From: Spirosoma endophyticum
GTDB taxonomy: Bacteria; Bacteroidota; Bacteroidia; Cytophagales; Spirosomataceae
DNA length: 64,000 nucleotides
NCBI RefSeq assembly: GCF_900112365.1
Contig: NZ_FOLQ01000001.1
Location: 496,001-560,000 of the forward strand
Direction of reading: 5' to 3'
Shown one piece after another: positions 19,711 through 27,360 of this stretch; the stretch's first letter is position 1, and each line of letters opens with the position of its first letter. Both the position numbers and the translations under genes were made by a program. Below the pieces are notes generated by a model. The model was not told the origin of the DNA, did not search any database, and saw nothing but the letters and a program-made list of their open reading frames with translations.

Positions 19711-20115
19711 TTAATCAACCAGCGTCGACGTAGCAAACAACGTAATTTGCATGCCATCGGGTGCCTGAACCCGCGAAACCTCACTCCAGGGCGCGGTTGT
19801 GGGCGGTGCCACCGACGTAGCGCCACCATCGATCCACGTTTCCGTTGCGGCTGCGATCGGCTCAACAACCCGCAACGCCAGCCGGACCGGACCCGCCACG
19901 CGCTTCCCTACTTCGATTTGATCAATGCGCTCGGCATGTTTACTGTCAATCAATTCAAGCGATGCCCGACCAGCGTCCAGAATAATGCCATTACCGGCGT
20001 CTTCGTGCCATTCTTTCGACGTCTCCAAACCGATTGTATCGCGGTAGAAACGGATTAGCTCATCCAGATTATCGACGGTGAGGATAAGGCGGAGTTCTTT
20101 AACTGTGGTTTTCAT
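19711..20115 (-). CDS. VOC-family protein
   Basis: This 134-residue vicinal-oxygen-chelate domain protein has paired modules LRLILTVDNLDELIRFYRD and VRLALRVVEP. The C-terminus (VQAPDGMQITLF) lacks the usual final metal-binding glutamate, having threonine instead, so it may be non-catalytic or act as a ligand-binding protein. Substrate unknown. It is flanked by hairpins on both sides and is probably monocistronic. Confidence 0.85.
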   Translation of the reverse strand: MKTTVKELRLILTVDNLDELIRFYRDTIGLETSKEWHEDAGNGIILDAGRASLELIDSKHAERIDQIEVGKRVAGPVRLALRVVEPIAAATETWIDGGATSVAPPTTAPWSEVSRVQAPDGMQITLFATSTLVD

Positions 20116-20126
20116 AAGATTTTTAA

Positions 20127-20190
20127 TTTCAGGCAGGATGAACTGGATTCAGATAAACATCCTGTTTAATCCAGTTCATCCTGCCTGAAA
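20127..20190. repeat. Palindrome with perfect 23-bp arms
   Basis: The arms 20127-20149 and 20168-20190 are exact reverse complements around an 18-base loop. It lies directly upstream of the VOC gene and downstream of the tolC-like gene, both on the minus strand. It could end the efflux transcript, but it is not followed by a clear U-run. Confidence 0.9.
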
Positions 20191-20200
20191 AAGAACGTTG

Positions 20201-21541
20201 TCACTTGATTCTCCCCAGCACTTTGTCCAGATTGACCGTCGCGGTGAGGTAATCGTACACGGCTTGCAGGTAATTTGACTTGGCCTGCGTGAGCGAAAGT
20301 TCGGCGTCTGACATATCCAGCCGAGAAGCGATTCCCTGTTTCCAGCGGTCGCGGGTAATGCGATAACTTAGTTCCGCTACCGATATGGTTTGCCGTTGGG
20401 TTTCGATCCGTAAACGCGCTTCCTCTACGTTCGCCAGCCCAATTTTCACCTGCGCCCGAACAATCTCTTTTAAATTCGCCACCTGCGTTTCCGTTTGCTG
20501 CCGCGTAATCTGTGCCTGCTGGATGCGGGAATTCGTTCGGTAGCCGGTAAAGATGGGGACGCTCAATTGCAATCCCAGATACGTACTAACTGGCCATCTG
20601 TACTCGTCGACCCGAAAATTATTGGCCTGCGATTGCGACTGAGCCAGCCCAATGGCTGACAATTTGGGTTGGCGCTCGGCTACTTGTATCGCTACCTGTT
20701 CCCGATTCAGTTTTTCGATCAGTTCCAGTCGACGCACTTCGGGTCGGGCCTGAACGGCCTCGAAATAGGCATCATTACCCGGCAAGGCAAAAAGTGATAC
20801 GTCGTAGCGTAGTGAATCCTGCAAATCGATGGTTTCCTGCTCATCCAGCCCCATTGTCCGCTTCAAAACGGTTTTGGTGATACCAATCCGATTCGTCAGT
20901 TGGATCAACGTCGGGCGCAGATTTTCGACCGTAACGAAGGCGCGTAACGTATCGACGCGGGAGGCCCGTCCCTGCGCCAGCAGCGACCGTGCATCTTTCA
21001 GCGCCTGCTCATTTCGGGCGATACTCTGTTGTTGCAGTCGAAGCTGTTCCTGCGTGATCAGTACGTCCAGATACGCTTTTTTCACATCCGTTACAATGCT
21101 GGCCCGAACGTCGGCCAGGGCTTCACCCGTTGCCAGTTCATCAATTTGTGCCGCCTTTATACCCGACCGAACGCCAGCCTGAAAAAGGGGTTGCGTGGCC
21201 GCAATGCCACCCAATAACGCATTCGATCCACCCACGCGGAACGTCGCCAGTTGGTTTTCGGGAAGACCCACGAAACTCCCCGGCAAAAACGAAACCTGTT
21301 TATTGAAATAGTACAGGTACTGGGCAGAGCCCGCTACGTTCGGCAGTGAATAGCTACGGGCTTCCACTACTTTCTGGGCCGATTTGGTCGTTTCCAACGT
21401 AGCAACCTGCAAATCACGGTTTTTATCCAGGGCCAGCTTAACGGCATTTTCCATCGTTAACTGGCGCACCTGGGCCTGCGTTCGCCCGGCGCTACCCCAA
21501 ATCAACAGGGTAGCGAGGAGCATATAAATAAGACGTTTCAT
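20201..21541 (-). CDS. TolC-family outer membrane efflux protein
   Basis: This 446-residue protein has a signal peptide (residues 1-23, ending GRTQAQ) and the two repeated long-helix OEP modules of TolC, with coiled-coil-rich segments near 130-220 and 330-440. It is third in a minus-strand operon after an adaptor and an RND pump, with a 22-base gap from the pump. It should form the outer-membrane duct of a tripartite exporter. The substrate is not visible in the sequence. Confidence 0.92.
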   Translation of the reverse strand: MKRLIYMLLATLLIWGSAGRTQAQVRQLTMENAVKLALDKNRDLQVATLETTKSAQKVVEARSYSLPNVAGSAQYLYYFNKQVSFLPGSFVGLPENQLATFRVGGSNALLGGIAATQPLFQAGVRSGIKAAQIDELATGEALADVRASIVTDVKKAYLDVLITQEQLRLQQQSIARNEQALKDARSLLAQGRASRVDTLRAFVTVENLRPTLIQLTNRIGITKTVLKRTMGLDEQETIDLQDSLRYDVSLFALPGNDAYFEAVQARPEVRRLELIEKLNREQVAIQVAERQPKLSAIGLAQSQSQANNFRVDEYRWPVSTYLGLQLSVPIFTGYRTNSRIQQAQITRQQTETQVANLKEIVRAQVKIGLANVEEARLRIETQRQTISVAELSYRITRDRWKQGIASRLDMSDAELSLTQAKSNYLQAVYDYLTATVNLDKVLGRIK

Positions 21542-21563
21542 GAAATCTGTTAAATGATAGTTA

Positions 21564-24500
21564 TTACTCGGCCAGTTCTAACTCCGCAACCTCAGCGTGT
21601 TTGTGAACTTTGGAGAAGTAGGAATACACCGCTGGTATGATGTAGAGTGTCAGGAAGCCAGCGAACAAGAGGCCGCCAACAATGACGGTGCCGAGTGAAT
21701 TGCGGCTGTTTTCCGTGAGTGCAATCGGAATGGTACCGAAGATCATGGCCAAACTCGTCATCAGAATCGGGCGGAACCGGGACGCAGCGGCCGCTTTGGC
21801 GGCTTCAAACGGACTCAATCCCTGTTCTTTGCTCTGGTTGGCGAATTCCACGATCAGGATACCGTTTTTGGTGATCAGACCAATCAGCGTGATAATCCCG
21901 ATCTGGCTGAAAATATTCAGTGTCTGACCAAAAAGCCACAGACTGAGTAAGGCCCCCGTCATGGCCATCGGCACGGTGAGCAGGATGATAAACGGATCGA
22001 TCAGGCTTTCGAACTGAGCCGCCAGCACCAGGTAAATCAGGATCAGGGCGAAGACGAACGCAAACAACAGACTCGATGAACTTTCGGCAAAGTCGCGCGA
22101 TTCGCCCGCCAGGGACGTTTTGATGGTCGGTGGCAAGACTTTCTGAGCAATCCGATTCATTTCCGCGACACCATCGCCAATAGTTTTTCCCGGCGCTAAC
22201 CCGGCTGAAACCGTCGCCGAAATCGACTGATCGTAGCGGTAGATGGCCGCCGGACTAATGCTCTCTTTGAACGAGACCAGATTATCCAGCGAGACGACTT
22301 CCCCGGTTCGGGTGCGTACATACATGGCTTTCAGGTCGTAAGGCGTATCGCGGTCCTGCTTCTGCAACTGACCAATTACTTCGTATTGACGGTCGTTGTA
22401 GATAAAATACCCGTATCGCTGACCACTCAACGCCAGTTGCAATCCGCGAGCGATTTCAGCCACCGAAATCCCCAGCTCAGCCGACTTAGTGCGGTTAATG
22501 GTAAGGACCAGTTCAGGTTTGTTCACTTTCAAATCCGAATCCGCAAATCGGAGAATCGGGCTTTTACTTGCTTCGGCCATAAATTGAGGAAGCACCGCCG
22601 TTATGGCCGCCAGATTTGGCGCCTGCAATACGTATTGAACGGGTTGCGACTGACCAAATCGACTGCCGATGGTTGGCGGCTGAACCGGAAATACCATCAC
22701 ACCCCTGAAATTCTGAGCGTTTTTGGAATAGGTCGCGAAGACATCGGCCTGCGTGGTCGTTCGTTCATCGGCTTTTTTGAGGAAGGTATTTTGAATGGCA
22801 ACGTTGACCGGCGCGGGAGGGCCAAACGTCAATGCCAGAATCGAATACGTCTGAAATAAACCCTTTGTGGAATCGACCGAGAATTTGGCGATCTCCTTCA
22901 TGTACTTCTCGGTGTACTCGTACGACGAACCTTCCGGTGCAACCACCGCTAAACTAATCTGCGAACGGTCTTCTAACGGAGCCAGCTCCGAGGGTAACTG
23001 CTTGCCAATGAAGTAGATCAATCCGAACGTGACGGCCAGCGTTGGGAAAGCGACCCAACGATAATTCATAAACCAACCCAGGGATTTTTCGTAGCCCCGA
23101 TTCAGCCCTACAAAATACGGTTCGGTTGTCCGGTACAGCCAGTTTGGGGTCGTGTGCCGTTTCAACAGGTAGGCGCTCATCATCGGTGAAAGCGTCAGCG
23201 CGACAAACGCTGAGACGAGCACCGAACCGGCCACCACCACGGCGAATTCCTGAAATAGCTTTCCAGTCACGCCCGGCAGAAATAGAATCGGCAGGAAAAC
23301 GGCGGCTAACGTAATGGTCGTTGAAATAACCGCGAAGTAAATCTCCGACGACCCCTTGAACGCAGCCTGCAACGGCGACATCCCTTCTTCCACTTTGGCG
23401 TAGATATTCTCCAGCACCACAATGGCATCATCAACCACCAGCCCAATCGCCAGCACTAACGCCAACAACGTCAGGATGTTAATGGAATAGCCAGCCACGT
23501 ACATGATGAAAAAGGCCGACACAATGGACACCGGAATCGCCACCACCGGAATGATGGTCGAGCGCCAGTCGCGCAGGAAGAGAAATAAAATCAGGATGAC
23601 CAGCCCGAAGGCCACAAACAGCGTTTCTTCCACTTCGGAAATCGAATCCCGGATCGGTTCCGTAAAGTCTTTCCCAATCGTCAATTGATAATCGGCGGGA
23701 ATTTCCTTGCGCAATTCTTTGAGTCGACGGTAAAATTCATCCGCAATTGCGACGGCATTGGCACCCCGCTGTGGTTCGACAAAAACCCCGATCGTTGGCG
23801 AGTTTCCTTTCAGGCTGTTCAGAATCGCCGTACGTTCATTTTCAGCCCCTAACTCCGCGTAGCCAATATCCTTGAACCGAATAATACTGCTCCCCTCCTG
23901 CTTGAGAATCATGTTATTAAAATCATCCTCCTTCGTCAATCGGCCCAGCGTCCGAACGGTCAGTTCGTTCCGGTCGCCTTCAATCCGACCCGACGGTAAA
24001 TCCACGTTTTCTTTTCGCAGCGCCTGCTCAATATCCGACGGTGTTAGTTGATAAGCCGCCAGTTTGGCCGGGTCGATACGCAGACGCATCGCGTATTTTT
24101 TCTCGCCCGCAATACCCACCCGTTTTACGCCCGGAATGGTCTGCATCCGCTCTTTAATGACCGTAGACGCGATATTACTGACTTCCAGAATGCTACGTGT
24201 TTTGCTCTCCACCGCCATGAAAATCACGATGTCGCCACTGTTCGCTTTCTCCACGATGGGCGGATCGACATCGCCGGGTAACAACCGACGGGCTTTGGTA
24301 ACTTTATCGCGAACGTCGTTGGCGGCCGCTTCTAAATCGGCGTCGAGGTTGAACTCAACCGTGATCACGCTGGCCGCTTCCCGCGAAACCGACGAGATGG
24401 TACGAATGCCGTTGGCTTCTCCAATCGACTCTTCCAGCGGTTTGGTGATCTGGTAGGCGATCACGTCGGGGCTGGCCCCCGGATGCGTCGTGGTGACGGT

Positions 24501-24635
24501 GACGATTGGCGAATCGGTGACGGGATATTCCCGGATGCCCAGATACGTAAGCCCAACGAAACCAAATAATATAATCAATACCGAGAGCACCCCGGCCAGC
24601 ACTGGCCGCTGAATACTAATTCCCGCTAAACTCAT
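21564..24635 (-). CDS. RND efflux pump inner-membrane transporter (HAE1/AcrB type)
   Basis: This is a 1023-residue RND permease. The N-terminal helix (PVLAGVLSVLIILFGFVGL) is followed by a large periplasmic loop with the HPGASPDVI motif. The proton-relay aspartates are visible in LVVDDAIVVLENIY in the fourth helix, and a second duplicated half begins near residue 520. It uses the proton gradient to export compounds with the adaptor and TolC partner. Drug-type (HAE1) features outweigh heavy-metal-type ones. The divergent ArsR-type gene is the likely regulator. Confidence 0.95.
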   Translation of the reverse strand: MSLAGISIQRPVLAGVLSVLIILFGFVGLTYLGIREYPVTDSPIVTVTTTHPGASPDVIAYQITKPLEESIGEANGIRTISSVSREAASVITVEFNLDADLEAAANDVRDKVTKARRLLPGDVDPPIVEKANSGDIVIFMAVESKTRSILEVSNIASTVIKERMQTIPGVKRVGIAGEKKYAMRLRIDPAKLAAYQLTPSDIEQALRKENVDLPSGRIEGDRNELTVRTLGRLTKEDDFNNMILKQEGSSIIRFKDIGYAELGAENERTAILNSLKGNSPTIGVFVEPQRGANAVAIADEFYRRLKELRKEIPADYQLTIGKDFTEPIRDSISEVEETLFVAFGLVILILFLFLRDWRSTIIPVVAIPVSIVSAFFIMYVAGYSINILTLLALVLAIGLVVDDAIVVLENIYAKVEEGMSPLQAAFKGSSEIYFAVISTTITLAAVFLPILFLPGVTGKLFQEFAVVVAGSVLVSAFVALTLSPMMSAYLLKRHTTPNWLYRTTEPYFVGLNRGYEKSLGWFMNYRWVAFPTLAVTFGLIYFIGKQLPSELAPLEDRSQISLAVVAPEGSSYEYTEKYMKEIAKFSVDSTKGLFQTYSILALTFGPPAPVNVAIQNTFLKKADERTTTQADVFATYSKNAQNFRGVMVFPVQPPTIGSRFGQSQPVQYVLQAPNLAAITAVLPQFMAEASKSPILRFADSDLKVNKPELVLTINRTKSAELGISVAEIARGLQLALSGQRYGYFIYNDRQYEVIGQLQKQDRDTPYDLKAMYVRTRTGEVVSLDNLVSFKESISPAAIYRYDQSISATVSAGLAPGKTIGDGVAEMNRIAQKVLPPTIKTSLAGESRDFAESSSSLLFAFVFALILIYLVLAAQFESLIDPFIILLTVPMAMTGALLSLWLFGQTLNIFSQIGIITLIGLITKNGILIVEFANQSKEQGLSPFEAAKAAAASRFRPILMTSLAMIFGTIPIALTENSRNSLGTVIVGGLLFAGFLTLYIIPAVYSYFSKVHKHAEVAELELAE

Positions 24636-24671
24636 GTGTGTAATTTTTTAAATCGATAAAAGAGACGTCAA

Positions 24672-25772
24672 CTATTCGACCGTAGAAACCGTAACAGGAA
24701 CGCCCGTATCGAGACGTAGTAGATTGGTGGTCAGCAACGTATCACCGATGGAGAGACCGTCCAGAATTTGAACCGTTCCTTTGGTGCGGCTTCCGGTTTT
24801 CACGTCACGACGTTCGGCCTTACCGTGGTTGAGCCGGAATAGCGAGTAGCCTTTGGCCGTGGGAATTAGTGCTTCCGTCGGAATCAGGATGCCGTCTTGC
24901 GCTACGTGCAGCGCAAAGGCGATTTTAGCCGATGAACCCGGCACGAGTTTGCCGCCTTTGTTTTCGCTAATGGCTTTTACCAGCAGACTCCGCGTGTTGG
25001 ATTCCATCTTGGGCTCAGTTGCTGTTACCTTGCCAACGAACGACTGATTGCTGTTTTCAGTCATAAACTGAATCGCCTGACCCGGCCGAACGTCGGACGC
25101 GTATTTTTCGGGAATCGTGAAATTGACTTCCACCCGACTAACGTCATCAAACGAACTCAGCACAGTCGACGGCGTTACGTAGGCACCCACGTCCACCCGT
25201 TTCAGGCCCAATTTTCCGGCAAACGGTGCCCGAATTTCGGTCTTCGCCAGGTCCACATCGATCATTGCTATTTCGGCTTGCAGTACGTTGAGGTTTGTCA
25301 GTACCTTGTCATATTCCTGCTGATTGACCGCTTCGGTCGCCAGGAGTTCGCGGAAGCGTTTTTCGTCCAGCTGCGCCAGTTTTGCCTGAAGGGCTATACG
25401 GTGTTTTTTAGCCAGCAAATCGGCGTCATCCAGTTTATACAGCAACGTTCCCTGACTAACGTAGCTGCCTTCCCGGGCATATACCCGAACGAGTTTGCGG
25501 GCTACTTCACTCACCAGATCGACCTCCTGATTGGCCGCGATGGTTCCTGTTGTCTGAAGCTCGTCAGTAATCGTTTCGCGTTTAACCACGAAAGCATCCG
25601 AAGCGACAACATCCGTTGCGTCTTTATTATCGGATGGTGGTGCCGTTGCGGCTTTCTCTGCCGATGGGTCGGCTTTTTTGGAAAACAGTTTTGGTGTAAT
25701 GAAGAAAAGCGCGAAGGCCAGTGCAATGCCACCGGCGATAACTGATTTTGTTCGATTTTTGATCGTTTTCAT
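24672..25772 (-). CDS. Periplasmic adaptor (membrane fusion protein) of the RND pump
   Basis: The 366-residue protein has an N-terminal membrane anchor (SVIAGGIALAFALFFITP). A biotinyl-lipoyl-like domain (ISEVARKL/VSEVARKLVRV region, residues 85-110 and 160-190) flanks a short helical hairpin, followed by beta-barrel segments. It links the RND pump to TolC. First gene of the operon; the pump start lies about 36 bases downstream of its stop. The linker after the anchor (residues 33-60) is rich in A, D and K. Confidence 0.92.
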   Translation of the reverse strand: MKTIKNRTKSVIAGGIALAFALFFITPKLFSKKADPSAEKAATAPPSDNKDATDVVASDAFVVKRETITDELQTTGTIAANQEVDLVSEVARKLVRVYAREGSYVSQGTLLYKLDDADLLAKKHRIALQAKLAQLDEKRFRELLATEAVNQQEYDKVLTNLNVLQAEIAMIDVDLAKTEIRAPFAGKLGLKRVDVGAYVTPSTVLSSFDDVSRVEVNFTIPEKYASDVRPGQAIQFMTENSNQSFVGKVTATEPKMESNTRSLLVKAISENKGGKLVPGSSAKIAFALHVAQDGILIPTEALIPTAKGYSLFRLNHGKAERRDVKTGSRTKGTVQILDGLSIGDTLLTTNLLRLDTGVPVTVSTVE

Positions 25773-25808
25773 TGTGTTTATGGTTGTATTATTTTATTGT
25801 TCTACAAC

Positions 25809-25841
25809 TATCGAACTTTAATTGTTTTATGGTTATCGAAC
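25809..25841. promoter_or_regulatory. Direct repeat upstream of the efflux operon, possible operator
   Basis: TATCGAAC occurs at 25809-25816 and again at 25834-25841, 25 bases apart, in the 211-base space between the adaptor gene and the ArsR-type gene. Such spacing suits a dimeric regulator contacting one DNA face. No functional evidence can be read from the sequence. Confidence 0.4.
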
Positions 25842-25983
25842 AAGTCGACTTGCGGGATGGTTCATCAAGATTAAAATCAATTGAATTATTTTAACTCGCC
25901 CGATTGTTGTGGTAGCAATTACTGTAGCTACTCCTTTTTCGGTTTAGTAGACAGGATTGGCAAGTAGTAGAAGGAATAAGATT

Positions 25984-26313
25984 ATGAAGACGTACCAGCA
26001 CCCCACAACGGATCAGATTACCTTAACCGGCGTACTACACGCGCTGAGTGATCCGGTGCGACTCAATTTTGTGCAGTGTTTAGCCAAGCTGACGAGCGAA
26101 TCGCCGTGTGGGGCCATTCCGTCACCCGTTGCCAAATCGACCATGTCGCATCACCTGCGGGTGTTGCGCGAGGCCGGCATTATTCATATCCGTACCGAAG
26201 GCACCCAAAGCCTGACGTCACTTCGCCTGCACGAACTGGAAGAAAAATTTCCCGGCGTGTTAGGCTCCGTGCTGAAAGCCGCTACTACGTATTCGATTGC
26301 AGAGGAAGCCTAA
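25984..26313 (+). CDS. ArsR-family winged-helix regulator
   Basis: ATG 25984 (MKTYQHPTTDQ) is chosen over a TTG nine codons upstream. The 110-residue product has the ArsR fold: GVLHALSDPVRLNFVQCLA helix, the recognition helix in AKSTMSHHLRVLREAGIIH, and a wing (IRTEGTQSLTSLR). One cysteine lies in FVQCLA and another in SPCGAI, but the classical ELCVCDL metal site is absent. It may sense something other than metal. It diverges from the RND operon and is immediately followed by a cobalamin riboswitch transcript. Confidence 0.88.
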   Translation: MKTYQHPTTDQITLTGVLHALSDPVRLNFVQCLAKLTSESPCGAIPSPVAKSTMSHHLRVLREAGIIHIRTEGTQSLTSLRLHELEEKFPGVLGSVLKAATTYSIAEEA

Positions 26314-26349
26314 TTACTGATTTTCTCAGCGCTCTTTGCCTAAAAAGAC

Positions 26350-26357
26350 TACTTTTG
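26350..26357 (+). promoter_or_regulatory. -7 box for the second cobalamin riboswitch
   Basis: TACTTTTG matches TAnnTTTG and ends about nine bases before the first riboswitch elements. A TTTG at 26335 is too close to be the -33 box. Confidence 0.55.
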
Positions 26358-26365
26358 CCCCGTCA

Positions 26366-26546
26366 ATTGGTGTGCTTCCTTATCCGAAGCACTTAAAAGG
26401 GAATCCGTCGAGCCACGTAAGCGGTTCTAATCGGAGCAGTTCCCGCTGCTGTATGTTAACAAAAAGGTTTTGACACGTAATGCCACTGTTACGCGACAAG
26501 CGTGATGGGAAGGCGTCAAAACTGAACGAGCCAGAAGACCTGCCTG
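26366..26546 (+). ncRNA. Cobalamin riboswitch upstream of cobalt transporter and B12 receptor
   Basis: Conserved parts appear in order: GGTGTGCTTCC, AAAAGGGAATCCGTC, CAGTTCCCGCTGCTGT, GCCACTGTTACGCGA, GATGGGAAGGCG, and the B12 box AGCCAGAAGACCTGCC at 26529-26544. About 150 bases separate it from the transporter start. That leader contains a hairpin (TTTGCTTTC with GAAAAGCAAA), possibly part of the expression platform. Confidence 0.95.
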
Positions 26547-26695
26547 TCGACATGATAACCGGTTTGCTTTCGGGAAGAAAAGCAAAAGGAGAACTGTGGC
26601 AGGCTGCGTTTTGTAGCCCCTATCTCCATTTGTCGTTTCTCGTCTGCTCCCCGGCCTTTTTTCACTACGGGCAACACCCAGATCGAGAAACCTTC

Positions 26696-27343
26696 ATGAT
26701 TAACCCTCTTTTACTGGATTCCCTACTGCTTGGCGTTCAACACTCCTTCGAGCCCGATCATATGGCGGCCGTGTCGGTGCTGGCGTCCGAAAAAGATAAA
26801 AATAATCGCGTATCGGCAGGGCTTCATTTATGGCGGGTTATCTGGCGGTCGTCGCATTGGGCGTTGGGACATTCGTTTACGCTGGTGCTATTCGCCTGCC
26901 TTATTTTACTGCTCAAATCAACGCTGTCGCTCAACATTGCCGCCAAAGTGGAACTGGCCGTTGGTCCACTCATGATCTGGCTGGGCGTTGTCGCCATCCG
27001 GCGAAATTTCAAGCTGTCCAAGCCGCATACTCACGCGGTTCAATCCACTACGTTGAGCCGGTCTTTTTGGGTAGGCATGGTGCATGGCCTGGCAGGTACG
27101 GGTGGGGCCTGCACGATCGCGCTGACACTTGCCGCCCGCGATGCCTCGACCGCCGTCTGGATTATTGTGCTACAAAGTCTGGGTATTATTGTCGCCATGA
27201 CCATCTATGGCTGTCTGCTGGCTTTCTCCTTGAATAAAGTCGTCGTAAAATGGCAATCGGCCCTGCGCGCCATCAACTACGTAGTGGGTGCCTTTTCAAT
27301 TGCCATTGGCGTATATACCCTCTTCGAAGTTTTTCAGTCTTAA
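26696..27343 (+). CDS. Cobalt (nickel/cobalt) transporter, NiCoT/UreH-like
   Basis: The start is ATG 26696 (MINPLLLDSLLLGVQ); the upstream open frame is riboswitch leader. The 215-residue membrane protein carries the HX4DH signature in HSFEPDHMAAVSVL near residue 16, the metal-selectivity motif of NiCoT transporters. Helices include FTLVLFACLILLLKSTLS and LGIIVAMTIYGCLLAFSL. Control by a cobalamin riboswitch points to cobalt. It belongs to the short six-helix UreH/HupE-like group rather than the eight-helix NixA group. It is followed by a BtuB-like receptor in the same transcript. Confidence 0.85.
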   Translation: MINPLLLDSLLLGVQHSFEPDHMAAVSVLASEKDKNNRVSAGLHLWRVIWRSSHWALGHSFTLVLFACLILLLKSTLSLNIAAKVELAVGPLMIWLGVVAIRRNFKLSKPHTHAVQSTTLSRSFWVGMVHGLAGTGGACTIALTLAARDASTAVWIIVLQSLGIIVAMTIYGCLLAFSLNKVVVKWQSALRAINYVVGAFSIAIGVYTLFEVFQS

Positions 27344-27360
27344 TCAGTACCTCAGTTTTC

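Noticed and set aside
26480-26695. Coding potential between the cobalamin riboswitch and the transporter
   Set aside because: It starts inside the riboswitch and shows no family similarity; the transporter starts at 26696.
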